Source: Metellina segmentata (taxonomy: Eukaryota > Arthropoda > Arachnida > Araneae > Tetragnathidae). Taken from it: a DNA stretch of 64,000 nucleotides. The position numbers were made by a program, and so were the translations under genes. Under the pieces are notes generated by a model. It did no database searches, had not been told where the DNA came from, and worked only from the letters and a program-made list of their open reading frames with translations. The stretch lies in assembly GCA_947359465.1 (NCBI GenBank), contig OX375874.1, positions 103,630,410-103,694,409 of the forward strand, written 5' to 3'. Shown here one piece after another: positions 11,374-22,170 of the stretch; positions within the stretch are counted from its first letter, which is position 1; every line of letters begins with the position of its first letter.

Positions 11374-11491
11374 AATCCAGTGCTTGCACATGACTCGTTA
11401 AGGTTAAATACGATACGCGAAGTGGTAATGTCGTTAGTTCTATGTGAAATTGTGGCAATATGTCAAAAGGAAGTTAGTTACTTTGGTATTA

Positions 11492-12945
11492 TACAGGGTG
11501 TTTCAGTGAACCGAGAACTTCTAAGAGGGGCAGGGTACATCATGACTAAAAAAAATCATATACCAATGGGCAGTCAGAAATGCTTTCCTGACGCGGTAGA
11601 TGGCGTTGTGCGAAAATCCCGAGCTTTCGTATAGGGAATCTTCACTTCGCACAAGAACGCCAAATTAGTAGGATGGATGATTACACGATCGCAGAGTTAG
11701 CCGATATGCATTTGGCGTACGGGGCTTCAAATTGTAGTGGGCCAGCCGCACAGCGTGTGTACGCGGAACGATATCCTACGAGGCCTATCCCCAGTCATAA
11801 TTTCTTTGCAAGACTGCACCAGAGGTTAGCTGAGACAGGTTCATTAGAAAGAGCTGACAGGGACAGGGTAAGAACAGCACGGACTGCAGACGTCGAACAG
11901 AATGTGCTGCAGCATGTACAGGGGAATCCAAGAACGAGTACACGAAGTGTAGCAAACGCAGTCTTGGTTTCCCATTGCAGCGTCTGGAGGATTCTCCGAG
12001 AAGAAGACATGCGTCCGTTTCACGTGCAGCGTGTCCAGACACAGCAACCGGAGGATTATGCATCTCGTATTGCTTTCGCACAGAGGTACCTTGGAAAATG
12101 TGCTACATATCCCCTTTTTCCTGCTGAAGTGTTGTTTTCCGATGAGGCATCCTTCACAAGGGAAGGAATTTTTAACACGCATAACGACCATACCTGGGCG
12201 GTCGAGAACCCGCATGCAATACGACGTCGCGCAGCACAGATTCGATTTTCGGTCAATGTATGGGCTGGTATTATGGGAGATCACCTCATCGGACCTTACC
12301 TGTTACCGTCTCGTCTAACTGGACCTAACTACTTGCTCTTTCTGCAGCAAGTATTGCCACAACTTTTGAGAGATGGACATATTTCTGCATCGACGCAACA
12401 GACAATGTGGTTCCAACACGATGGAGCCCCTGCCCATTATAGCGGAGATGTTCGTAACTTCCTGGATGTCACATTTGGTCAGCAGTGGATCGGACGTGGT
12501 GGTGGTGTGCGTTGGCCAGCTCGGTCACCCGACCTATTATGTCTTGATTTTTATTTCAGGGGTCATCTGAAATCGCTAGTTTATGACACCCCTGTTGACA
12601 ATGTTGAGGAGCTGTTTGCATGAATTGCAGTAGCTGCCGGAGAAATTCGAGATATGCCTGGAGTATTCCAGAATCTTCGGATGTCCATGCTTCGGAGTTA
12701 TGAGGCGTGCATTGTAGCCCGTGGAAGAAACTTCGAACACTTACTTTAATCCATGTACCTTTTGCTTCTTTTCATGTATTATTAAAACCATTTCTCACTT
12801 ACGGTCTCTTTTCTTTACAGTATTCTGTGTACAACACCGCTTCAGTAAAGCATTTCCGACCCCACATTGCAATATGATTTCGATTTGTCAGGATGTATCC
12901 TACCCTTCTTAGAAGTTCTTAAACGGTTTACTGAAACACCCTGTA
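11492..12945 (+). mobile_element. Mariner-type element with DUF4817 transposase
   Basis: Terminal inverted repeats TACAGGGTGTTTCAGT (left, 11492) and its complement ending at 12945 extend inward to a shared AACTTCTAAGA. The flanking TA dinucleotides at 11490-11491 and 12946-12947 are the target duplication. The length is 1454 bp with one gene. It appears inserted into the 5' part of an older Tc1-like gene. It is the youngest-looking DNA transposon in the window, because its reading frame is almost complete. Confidence 0.9.
11673..12749 (+). pseudogene. DUF4817/DDE transposase, one premature stop
   Basis: The start is ATG at 11673 in MDDYTIAELADMHLAYG. Residues about 1-60 match the DUF4817 helix-turn-helix pattern (YG..N..A..VYAERYPTR). 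A second HTH follows (NPRTSTRSVA). The DDE_3 catalytic core has FSDEASF near residue 156, WFQHDGAPAH near residue 250, and WPARSPDLLCLDFYFRGHLKS near residue 285. The reading frame stops at TGA, 12621-12623 (codon 317), but continues in the same frame to TAA at 12747-12749, giving 358 codons. The TGA is one C-to-T step from CGA. The truncated product keeps all catalytic motifs, so loss of the last 42 residues may or may not kill activity. The paralogous C-terminus at 36230-36510 lacks the rest of the gene. Confidence 0.9.
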
Positions 12946-14398
12946 TAGCTGGTTGTCACATTAGTGGCATGTCTATTTGCGCAATTGTGGTAGAATTATC
13001 ACAGCCACGGTCAACTGTTGGTGATGTCCTAAAGAAGTGTAAGACTACGGGAGTTGGGACACGAACTGCACACGTTGGACGTCCCTGTAAACTGACCGAA
13101 CGGGATCGGCGTGTCCTGAAACTTGAGGTTCGTAAGAACACACTCCAAATCATCAACAGTGAGTTTCAACAGGCAGCAGGGGTTACGGTGCACCCCAATA
13201 CTTTGCGGAAAAACTGCACGTCCTCAATATCCAAGGATGTGTTGCCGTACACAAACCAAACACCAACCCATCCAACAAAGCCGGTAGACTCGCTTGGTGT
13301 TTGCAACGTCGCCACTGTATTGTGGACCACTGGTAAACTGTTTTATGGAGCGACAAGTCACGCTACACGCACTCGGATGGGCGTGCTTGGGTTTGAAAAC
13401 TTCCAGGCGAACGTCTGTTACCCGAGTGCATCGTTCTAACTGTCAAGTTCGGAGGTGGTGTACTTGTTTAGGGGATTTTCTCGTGTTCAGGCCAAAGACC
13501 TTTGCATGTTGTTCCTGATAAATTGAACGCCGACGCCTTCATGAACGTTTAGGACAATCAGGTTCTTCCTACGCTCTGACAATTGTATGTAAGAGAGGAC
13601 GAATATTACTTCTAAAACGACAACACTGCGTGTCCTGTTGCAGCCTCTGTCAAGCAGTGGTATCGAGATATGGACCTAAACCCCATAGAACATTTGTAAA
13701 CGACTTAAAGCAACGCTTGCGGACCAGGGAACCACGTCCGAAATCTACAACTGAGCTGGCAACATTCGTGCAGCAGGAATAAACACAAATATCCATAGCT
13801 GTATATCGAAAACTTGTTGAAAGCATTTCCAGAAGGTTTGCTAGTGTAATTGCAGCACGCGTGAGGGGGGGGGGCAATCCCTTAAAGCATGTATCATTTC
13901 AATTATACCATCGCATCTTGCTGTCCGGTCCATTAGTGTAGGGTTGTGTATTTGGATATGATGACTACCCAACGAAAACCATCGTAACTAGGAAACTATT
14001 TCGAATATTTACAAGATCCTAGCATAGTTTTTAAGCTAAAAAGAAGGAAATTATTTTGAATAAAAAAAAGTCGATTGAGAATCGATTTTTACGATTCCTA
14101 GTGTATACCTCAATCCTAATCAAAGAAAAAAATTTTAAGTCTGAAAAAAAAAATTGTAGTTTGCCCATAAAGATATATGAAGTTCCAAAATATTTTATAC
14201 TCAAAGGCATTGTAGAAATAAATCAATACGAAACTTTTCAGCAAGGCTTTAATAAAATATTTCTTTGAAGACAATGCTCTTGAAAATTAGCCTTCGTTCA
14301 AACATAATCGGGGAATAGTCCCATTTGTCTTAATATTTCACGAGTATTAATTTTTAGATCACAAATATACAATGGATAAAATTAAACTCGCAATAATT

Positions 14399-14993
14399 TT
14401 AAAATAATAGAGTGCGTGCATGATTTAAATAATGGAACACCATATAAATTAAGTATACGAAGTCGATGTCTCTACCTCCATAACAGCAAAAGTTCCACAG
14501 AAATACCAGTAGTATTACACAATATAAAATAGTTATAGGTAAAAAACACCACATAATCGTTACCGCAACATTGAAAAGCCCAAAAAACGGACTTTCATTC
14601 CAAGCAAGGCCTAACGCTCTCAGTAAAGCAATTGTCAAAGTCAAGTCCAGTAAAAATTCCAGTTGAGCAGAGAGGGTGCAAGAAACGAGTAGGAACAGGA
14701 AATTCGGGACGGCAGTTAAACTCTCTGGCATCGTAACTAGGAGTAATCCTGTAGAAACGAACAATACCCATCCGACTATGGAGGTGAAATCAAAGACTGA
14801 AAATATGCACAACGCCAGGAAGAAGGTAAACACGAGATTGAGGTTTTTTGCTTCAGCTTCAATTCCCTGAAGACGGCCACCAGTGTATAGCATTTAAACC
14901 TATAATTTCGTTGTACAGAAACTGGTTTTTCAAGGTGGTGTTCAAGTATGGATACGGTAACAAACTCATGATGTTCGCTTTCAACCTGTCCAT
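14399..14993 (-). pseudogene. Multi-pass membrane protein, copy 1 (frameshifted)
   Basis: Same gene as 28715-29314, with two single-base losses: one T from the T-run near 14845 (6 instead of 7) and one from ATTTAAACC near 14893. Both shift the frame in the same direction, so the protein is not restored. The body from the first membrane segment to the C-terminus (LVFTFFLALCIFSVFDF onward) is open and well conserved. A 3-bp in-frame difference near 14550 separates it from copy 2. The start codon at 14991-14993 follows TTTTCAG. Probably a recent pseudogene. Alternatively the two T-run losses could be sequencing errors. Confidence 0.75.
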
Positions 14994-15079
14994 CCTGAAA
15001 AGAAATTGCCATCTTCAATCAATTGAATCCATATTTAAACAGTTATCGTAAAAAAATAATACTTTTCAAAAGAGGTAAG

Positions 15080-15450
15080 GTAAGATAATTTTAATCAACG
15101 TCGTACTGCAGTATCACAACGGCTACTGAAGCTAAGGGATCAATCCCAAAGTGGAAAACATCACGTAGTTTTAAACCACAGTCAAATGATGAGGCAACAG
15201 AACTGTTTACCATCTGGAGCGTTGCAAGCACGAAACTGACAAACTAAAGACTGTCGTGTACATGGTGTCTGGTGCAAGTTGTATCTTTCGTGGCCTCAAG
15301 TGTTACAACTTCGGTGTGGTGTGGAAGTTTGTATAGCGAGTTTCCAATTCAGGTGTTAACCTAGTCAAATAATTGGATCAAAATTACGTGGCATTGCCTT
15401 TGGATCTTTAGCCCGTGTGTTGATCCAATGCGACGTTAATAAACAATCTA
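15080..15450. repeat. Foldback composite of two SINE ends
   Basis: Same design as 10825-11150. A minus-strand 3' half meets a plus-strand 3' half, giving an imperfect inverted repeat (AACGTCGTACTGCAGTATC.. against ..GTGTTGATCCAATGCGACGTTAAT). Duplicated at 29400-29790. A family B fragment follows at 15475-15570. Confidence 0.65.
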
Positions 15451-15630
15451 CCTTCTTTTAGAGACAATCTTCTCAACGGGCTTTTGACGACGGTTTGGGT
15501 AATTTGGTAATTTGTAATTAACGTCGTACTAGTCCGTTACTCTTCCAACCGGGCTACCGCGATACAATTATCACCTCAAGGTCAGTTAAATCAATAAAAT
15601 ATCCCGGTCGTGCCTTTGTATATGTTAACG

Positions 15631-16575
15631 TTAAAGTATATAATGCAGTTATTTCATAGAATACCTAGTTATTCCATGAAATAACTGATCGTGTCCGTTA
15701 AAGTGTAATATGTTATTAATTTGACACTTTAGCTAGTTATTCTATGAAATAACTAGGTATTCTATAAATTAACTAATGAGAGACAGTTAAAGTGTAAAAT
15801 AAACAATTTATCTAAAATGAAATCCTCCAAATTATTTATAAAAAAAATTCCAATTTAATTCCTTTCGATTCTAAATTACTTTTCCTAATTTTTAATACCC
15901 TTTTTATATATATTTCCAAGCTTTCGTTGATTTTACATAAATAATCTAAGAACCACTCCTGAACTCGCTACCAGCTGATATTTTTCCGCCCCTCTGCCGT
16001 CACCTTTGCTTTAGGATGATGGTGTCGTACCCACCCCCTGGTTTAGGAACATTCTGATGTAGCAAAAAGCATACATAAAACACTAACTTATATAATTATT
16101 ATCTTATATAATAAAAGGATACAATATTTATAATACTGTAAAAACACGTGGAACACTGAATCAAAGCCTAAACCCTACAACAAAATTCAACTATCCGACC
16201 GCAGGAGCAAAAAGGAGCCAACAAGTGGGCTTAAATCCCAGCGCTGGCGCTCCACCAGCTGCCGCGCTCTGATTGGTTAGCAGTAGATTCCACCGTTGAA
16301 CAATTAACAGATCGTCTGGGATACAGACGGTAAACCCCACAGAGGCTTCAGAATGAGATTTATCCGACATTAATTAAGAATGAAATAAAACGGAATGAAC
16401 TGGCGCCAACACGCTAAACAAGTTCTCTCCCTATGGCCTGGAATAGTTCATAAATGCAGTAGGGGTGGAAGGTAAATGTATTTGTCGTGCGAAATATATG
16501 AAATAGATTATTTTTCACTTTAACGGGCTGCAGATCGTTATTCTATGAAATAACTAGTTAAACCATGAAATACAA
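15631..16575. mobile_element. Non-autonomous element ended by palindromic 20-mers
   Basis: Both ends carry repeated near-palindromes of the form AGTTATTYCATGAAATAACT plus a CGTTAAAGTG motif, in inverted orientation. They are at 15647-15790 on the left and 16510-16575 on the right. The interior (15790-16500) is non-coding. No target duplication could be fixed. Superfamily unknown. Confidence 0.5.
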
Positions 16576-16590
16576 GACAGTGGTGGAGTG

Positions 16591-18389
16591 GTAGCATCCG
16601 ATACGTTAGGCCGCCAAAGCGATTGTTTACGCCAAATCAAGATGGCGGCCCATGTAAGCAATTCCAAGATGGCCGCCATATACAACGTGAACCTTTGCAT
16701 ACAGTGCATAAATAATAATAATTTGTTTAAAAATTAAGAAAAAAGCAATATAAATTTCACTTGAAAATTTTCTAATATTTCAGTCTGGTTTTCTCCGAAC
16801 ATGCACGCAATTTTGCGTCAATTTCATCCTAGTTTTGTCACTTAAAAAAAAAATTTTAATAAAAAATAATAATTTATAATTGTTAAAAAAAATAATAAAA
16901 AAACCGCGATTTATTTAAAACATCCGGATTTTTATCAATTTTGAATTAGAAACTTTGCAATGCATAGAAAATTCAAAACAAGAAATCTTTTTTTAATAAG
17001 GTAGTTCTTTTCTGTGATCATAATCCACACAAAGGTTTTTGATGAGAAAAAATAAATCTAAAAATTCTTCTGCTATCTATAAGTGTGAAAAAATATTTTT
17101 TAGCAATTAGCATTATGTGAGCAACTCAATGGGGATATTCCAGGTTATAGAGCCATATATGGAAAAGCAAGACAAATATTTTTATTGTAACGACTTTACA
17201 AGAGGAAATTGTTTTTTAGAGAAGTCAAAGCGTATTGCGATTAAGGTTTCAATGCGTTTAAACCAGCATACCGGGAGAAATTTGTTTGTAGATAAGTCAC
17301 AGCGTATAACGCGCGATCACTGCCTGCCGGCGAGGACCTTTCACCGTTGGCTTCCATGCGTATAAGTCACCGTATTGGGTGCCCACCCAAGTGTTTGTAA
17401 TATAACCAATCCAGTGTTTGTAATATAACCAAAAGCTAAACAAAAATCAAACTTACCCTCATAGCCGGGTCCTTGAAATTCTGACTATGGTTAACAGTCA
17501 TATGCTCGAATCGATAACCCTTGAACTCTTTGTCCTTCGGGTATCGATACCAGCATATGACTTCCAATAGTCAGAAATTTTTGTAGTTCCTTGCAAAATT
17601 CAGCTCTGAATTACCTCAGCCAAAACTTTCTGGTTCCTATTTTTCGCCTCAACCATAAAACATTTATCCGTCCCTCGTTCAAGTCCTCCAAACACCCATT
17701 TACCCTCCAATTTCTTACTCCTGTTATACTTTCTTTTGCCAAACTTTTGTCCTATCTTTCTACATTTCCACTCCTACCTATCACCAGCATCCTTTCTCAA
17801 TGTTAAAATCATATCATTCTCACATGAAAGACATTTCACCCTCTTCCCAATCAAGCTACTACACGTTTGCATAAAAAAAAAAAAAAAAAAAAAACCCATT
17901 TTCTAACGTTTAATAACACTATTCACTGCTATATCAAATCAACTAAGGGGAAATTAGCAACCAAAAGAGGAAAAAAAATTCTAAATTCCAATCTGCAATT
18001 TCAAAAATCTAATTTAATCCACATTTTCTTTCGAAATTTTAATTGAAATTTAAATAAAGTGACAAATTTAAAAACAATTTAACTTACAATCTGCTTTCCA
18101 AACTTATCCTAAAAATTTTGAAAATTAATAAAACAAGTCGATTATATAAATCAAGAGCAAAATTCATATGCACCCAACAATTTCAAAGACCGTCTAAATT
18201 TTAATTCCGTTCTACATTAAAAATAAAAGTGGAAAAGCGTATTTTCTTCCTTAACCAATCATGAGACCCGTTTATTATCGTCAGGAGAAAATATCTAGGG
18301 TTGCCTTAAAACTAAGAAAAGCGCGAAAACTGGAAGGTTTCCACAATTGGCAATACATCGCTCGAAAGTTGTAACGTATCGGATACTAC
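16591..18389. mobile_element. Element with 18-bp inverted ends
   Basis: GTAGCATCCGATACGTTA at 16591 and TAACGTATCGGATACTAC at 18372-18389 are inverted copies with two mismatches. The interior is AT-rich and lacks any transposase motif. The small ORFs at 17117 and 17591 resemble nothing I know. It holds a 24-bp direct repeat (AGTGTTTGTAATATAACCA, 17391-17430) and a large hairpin at 17472-17584. No clear target duplication. Confidence 0.55.
17472..17584. other. Imperfect hairpin with arms of about 45 bp
   Basis: The arms 17472-17520 and 17539-17584 pair as TTCTGACTAT/ATAGTCAGAA, AGTCATATGCT/AGCATATGACT and ATCGATA/TATCGAT, with short mismatched bulges. The loop is about 18 bases. Confidence 0.75.
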
Positions 18390-18399
18390 ATACCATCCG

Positions 18400-18967
18400 A
18401 AGCGAAATTACACTAAAAAAGGAAAACATAAAATTAGCATTTCTTTTTAAAATATCCGTCACATTTTAAAATCTACTACATTAAAAATATTTTTTCTTTA
18501 AACAAATCCACTAAATCTCAATATCCTAAGTGACATTTCGAATACCCTTGCAAAATTAATCTAGAATTTTTTTAATGGTATCCAAGATTTCCTTACAGGC
18601 GCTTACTTCGCTATTTCAAACGTAGTTAATAAAATCTTAGAGTTTACGTAGCTTAAATGACTAAAAAAAATTTGCAAATTTAGATAATGCTTCACTTAAA
18701 TCAGAACAGATCAACGTTAATACACGCAAATATTTCAACAAAAATAGATTACTTGATTGATATTACATATCAGTCACTAAATCATAAAGGATAAAAGAAA
18801 TTTTAAGATAGTATTGTAGCACAATTACAAGGTTGGAATAAGAAAATATTTACCTGTTTTCTATGTGGGCAAGATCACTGAATCGGGATCTGCATCAAAT
18901 GATCACCCATTTTATGTATCAAAAATTTTAACAGAAATACGAGTACTTTTTTTCCAGTCCATCCTGT
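18400..18967 (+). repeat. Block K, copy 2
   Basis: Paralogous to 33880-34425 and to 51380-53057 (there split by a hAT element). It ends in CTGTTAACTGCCGATC and is followed by a SINE. At about 18525-18540 it shows the uninterrupted version of the hAT target (ATATCCTAAGTGACATTTCG). Confidence 0.75.
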
Positions 18968-19133
18968 TAACTGCCGATCAACCGTTCTGTTGGTTAAGGT
19001 TAGCCTCTAGATCGGAAAGTTCCTCGTTCGAATCCGGTTCAGTGCATGGTGTTTGTTAGCGTATGGTGTAGAGTCGGTTGGTGCACCTTAAATATGTCGT
19101 GGCAAAAGGTCCACACATTGGGTTGGTGCGGAT
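18968..19133 (+). repeat. SINE family A, 3'-cut
   Basis: The head and first half match 3614-3770 almost exactly. The copy is then broken at about 19133, where a minus-strand SINE tail begins. Confidence 0.8.
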
Positions 19134-19545
19134 TTTCAGTTAACGTCGTACTGGAACAACACAACGGGCTATTGACGACTGTCCGGGATCAGTCCCTTAA
19201 GGGAAAGTAATGGTAATGGTAATTTTTAGTTAACGTCGTACTAGAGCAACACAACGGGCTGTTGACGACGGTCCGGGATCAGTCCCTTAAGGGAAAGACT
19301 CGAGGACAACACTTCGTAATTTTGAACCATGGTCAGATGACGAAGCAACACCTGAGCTGGTACCCCACTCTCCAAACTTCCACGCCAAACATACGTAGTA
19401 TGAGGACTTTCGGCCACGACAGATTTAAGGTGCACCAGCCGCCTCTACACCATACGCTTACAAACATCCATGCCCGAACCCGGATTCGAACCAGGAACCT
19501 TCCGATCTAGAGGCTAACACCTTAACCACTATACCGGTTGGTCGG
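19134..19545 (-). repeat. SINE tail plus full SINE family A copy
   Basis: 19134-19207 is a tail-only unit and 19208-19545 a full copy, with head at about 19545 (ACCGGTATAGTGGTTAAGG) and B box at about 19480-19490. Tail-only units thus lie on both sides of the full copy. Confidence 0.88.
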
Positions 19546-20340
19546 CCACCCTTAAGGGAAAGATCCAAGGTAATGGTAATGGTAATTTTAGTTAACGTCC
19601 TACTAGAGCAACACAACGGGCTATTGACGACTGTCCGGGGTCAGTCCCTTAAGGAAAAGATCCAAGGTAATGGTAATGGTAATTTTAGTTAACGTCCTAC
19701 TAGAGCAACACAACGGGCTATTGACGACTGTCCGGGGTCAGTCCCTTAAGGAAAAGATCCAAGGTAATGGTAATGGTGATTTTAGTTAACGTCGTACTAG
19801 AGCAACACAACGGGCTATTGATGACTGTCCGGGATCAGTCCCTTAAGGGAAAGATCCAAGGTAATGGTAATGGTAATTTTAGTTAACGTCCTACTAGAGC
19901 AACACAACGGGCTATTGACGACTGTCCCGGGTCAGTCCCTTAAGGGAAAGATCCAAGGTAATGGTAATGGTAATTTTAGTTAACGTCCTACTAGAGCAAC
20001 ACAACGGGCTATTGACGACTGTCCGGGGTCAGTCCCTTAAGGGAAAGATCCAAGGTAATGGTAATGGTAATTTTAGTTAACGTCCTACTAGAGCAACACA
20101 ACGGGCTATTGACGACTGTCCGGGGTCAGTCCCTTAAGGAAAAGATCCAAGGTAATGGTAATGGTAATTTTAGTTAACGTCGTACTAGAGCAACACAACG
20201 GGCTATTGATGACTGTCCGGGATCAGTCCCTTAAGGAAAAGATCCAAGGTAATGGTAATGGTAATTTTAGTTAACGTCGCACTAGAGCAACACAACGGGC
20301 TATTGACGACTGTCCGGGATCAGTCCCTGCAGGGAAAGAT
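19546..20340 (-). repeat. 97-bp tandem array made of SINE 3' ends
   Basis: The motif CCAAGGTAATGG starts at 19565, 19662, 19759, 19856, 19953, 20050, 20147 and 20244, an exact 97-bp step, giving eight units. Each unit is the (GGTAAT)n tail plus about 75 bp of the SINE 3' end up to GGAAAGATC. The last unit runs into a longer SINE body at 20341. Units differ by a few point changes (CCTAC or CGTAC, GATGACTG or GACGACTG, AAGGAA or AAGGGA), so amplification was recent but not immediate. Confidence 0.95.
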
Positions 20341-20570
20341 CCAAGGACAGCACCTCGTAATTTTGAACCACGGTCAGTTGACGAAGCAACACCTGAGCTG
20401 GCACCCCACTATCCAAACTTCCACGCCAACCCAACGTGAGGACTTTCTACGACGACGGTCCACGATCGATCCCCCAAGGGAAAGATTCGAATCTAACACA
20501 GGTAATGGTAATTTTAGTTAACGTCGTACTAGAAGAACACAACGGGCTATTGACGACTGTCCGGGATGCA
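20341..20570 (-). repeat. SINE body fragments ending the array
   Basis: 20341-20450 continues the last array unit into the SINE body up to CAACGTGAGGACTTTC. 20455-20570 contains two further broken pieces, including a tail unit GGTAATGGTAATTTTAG at 20502. Confidence 0.75.
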
Positions 20571-20625
20571 TTCGCGTAAACCCTCACGCTTTCAGCACCT
20601 CTTGGCGAGTTGGCGATAGAAAGCG
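20571..20625 (+). repeat. Element X terminal fragment
   Basis: Starts GCATTCGCGTAAACCCTCAC and reaches GGCGAGTTGGCGATAG, then diverges from the copies at 2749 and 59858. It begins immediately after the SINE sequence TGTCCGGGAT. Confidence 0.6.
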
Positions 20626-21560
20626 CTTTGAGAACCGAAGGCTGGGGAAATTGGCAATCCTTCTCAATTTCTCAAGCAACCCTACTACGTTGTAAAAAAG
20701 ATCGCCATTTTTTTTTCTCGCTGAGTGCTGTGATTTTCCGTATGATTTTTTTTGTGTGGATATTCTAAATATGTGTTGACATTCAATATTGTAATGTACA
20801 GATTTTTTTTTTTGTAATTCGTAAACTGTCTGTATTGTAACTGCTTTGACTAATTGGTTGATGCAAGAAGCAGGCGGCAAAAACGTACCCCCATGTAAAC
20901 AAATTATATATGTTTACATTTATTAGAAATTTAGTCAACAATTGCCTTTTGTTATGATTTTTACAATATAAAATGATCACTGACTCTAACACTCGTCAAA
21001 TATAAAGAATTGATGAGAATGTATTTGTTTATTATGGAACTTATTCGCCCTTATAACCTACACAGTGTTTGTATTTTCATAATATAGTTTCTTATGAATC
21101 AAATCTCTTGTTTGATCGTCTACCTAATATAATCTCGCCACTGTTTGTTGAGACAACTAGTAGTAAATATAAACTTAGTAAAAGCAGTTATCAATAATAA
21201 GTATTAAGATTTAAGCAAAGTAATTTTTTGTAAACAAATACACTTCTCGATTTGTTTCACTCATTTGAGCTCAAGATAACCAAATTTAAATTGAAAAAAT
21301 ATTCCATTTTGACTGTTTTCAATAGCTTTCTATAAACAAAGTTTTTTCTATCTCATATCCTATAATTATAGCACTTGCATTTGGGCTGCTATGGAGGCAG
21401 AATTTTTTTTGCACATGCATTCATAAAGGCAAAAAAAATGTGTAAGCTTTTTTTACATATATTTTATAATGTATTTAATATATATTCAAGGACCTACATT
21501 ATTCTGTATTTTAAATCGCTTTATGTATTATGTTGTTGTTTATTACCATTTTAAGCCTTA
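20626..21560. other. AT-rich stretch without recognisable features
   Basis: Only short ORFs, T-runs and no repeat match noticed. Confidence 0.5.
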
Positions 21561-21564
21561 ACGG

Positions 21565-21715
21565 TCATTAGTCACCTCTCACATAACAACAGTACTATGT
21601 CTCTGTGGTCGTAAGTCACCTCTCACGTGACGACAACAGTGCTTTGTCTCTGAAGTCGTGTCTCACCTAACAACATTACTTTGTCGCTGCAGTCAATATG
21701 TCACATGGGTGGTGA
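21565..21715. repeat. Degenerate tandem repeat, about 3 units
   Basis: The units share GTCACCTCTCAC, ACAACAGTNCT and TTGTCTCTG with steps of roughly 50-58 bp. It lies just upstream of the LINE remnant. Confidence 0.6.
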
Positions 21716-21749
21716 CAAGACTGATCCTGTCAAAATTCGCTGTCTGTGA

Positions 21750-22170
21750 AATGTGGGCACAATTACCTTGTCAATTAAAATTCTCAAGATCCTTATGAAG
21801 TTGTGGGAACTACGATGGAGTAGAGATACAATATGTAGAAGAATGCACAAGTTTTTTCCCACTCCAGATGTTAGTCAATACGTGTACCACCCCATAAAAT
21901 CCCAGCTACTCGCAGGCCATAATTGCTTTCCGGAATACTTTTTTAAAAACTTTTTTTTCTTCAGAAAGCAAGTTTCTGATATGTGTCAGTGTGGAGAGAT
22001 TGGCGACTCATCATTACATCTTCCACTGTATACTCATGGAACACCTTAGGGGTGATCTCCTTTTCCTAAAAGAGGCTACCAAAACTTACTCGCAATACCC
22101 TCAGTGTCACCAGGCCCTCCTGGCCTTGGACAGATTTGTGACTGCCAAACTTATGCCTCGTTTACCCTAA
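21750..22170 (+). pseudogene. LINE ORF2 C-terminus (zinc-binding region)
   Basis: The frame from 21753 reads WELRWSRDTICRRMHKFFP, then LLAGHNCFPEYFFK, then CQCGEIGDSSLHL. This fits the W..RW..S..GR..H.FFP, L.TGHG.F..YL and C.CG....H pattern found after the RNase H or reverse transcriptase of many LINEs. A frame change at about 22046 is followed by LDRFVTAKLMPRLP and a stop near 22168. Only the last 140 or so residues survive. Its 3' end does not resemble the tail of the SINEs here, so it is not their obvious partner. Confidence 0.75.

Larger units (their letters stand above)
11469..13795 (+). pseudogene. Tc1-like transposase, copy 1, split and deleted
   Basis: After the mariner element, from 12946, the frame reads GCHISGMSI..VVELSQPRSTV..VGRPCKLTERDRR, the paired HTH region of a Tc1 transposase. 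A plausible start, ATGTCAAAAGG at about 11459-11469, lies just left of the mariner element, so the gene seems split by it. Further on come fragments of the catalytic domain and a C-terminal DLKQRLRT..ELATFVQQE end at about 13703-13780. Compared with the paralogue at 27365-28100, about 30 bp around the SPDLNPIE motif are deleted near 13672, with a GA microhomology. Several frame changes are present. It is non-functional. Confidence 0.75.
13077..15474. repeat. Segmental duplication, copy 1, right half
   Basis: Matches 27365-29794 almost base for base. It carries the 3' part of a Tc1 pseudogene, the frameshifted membrane-protein copy and a foldback SINE composite. Homology ends at GAGACAATCTTCTC. 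Confidence 0.92.

Noticed and set aside
11785..12284. Minus-strand ORFs of 98 and 146 residues
   Set aside because: They are antisense shadows of the mariner-type transposase frame.
13867..13877. G-run as a regulatory quadruplex
   Set aside because: A simple homopolymer next to a Tc1 relic, also in the duplicate at 28182. No further G-tracts nearby.
19546..20340. CRISPR-like array
   Set aside because: The 97-bp units are contiguous without spacers, derive from a SINE tail, and the DNA is eukaryotic.
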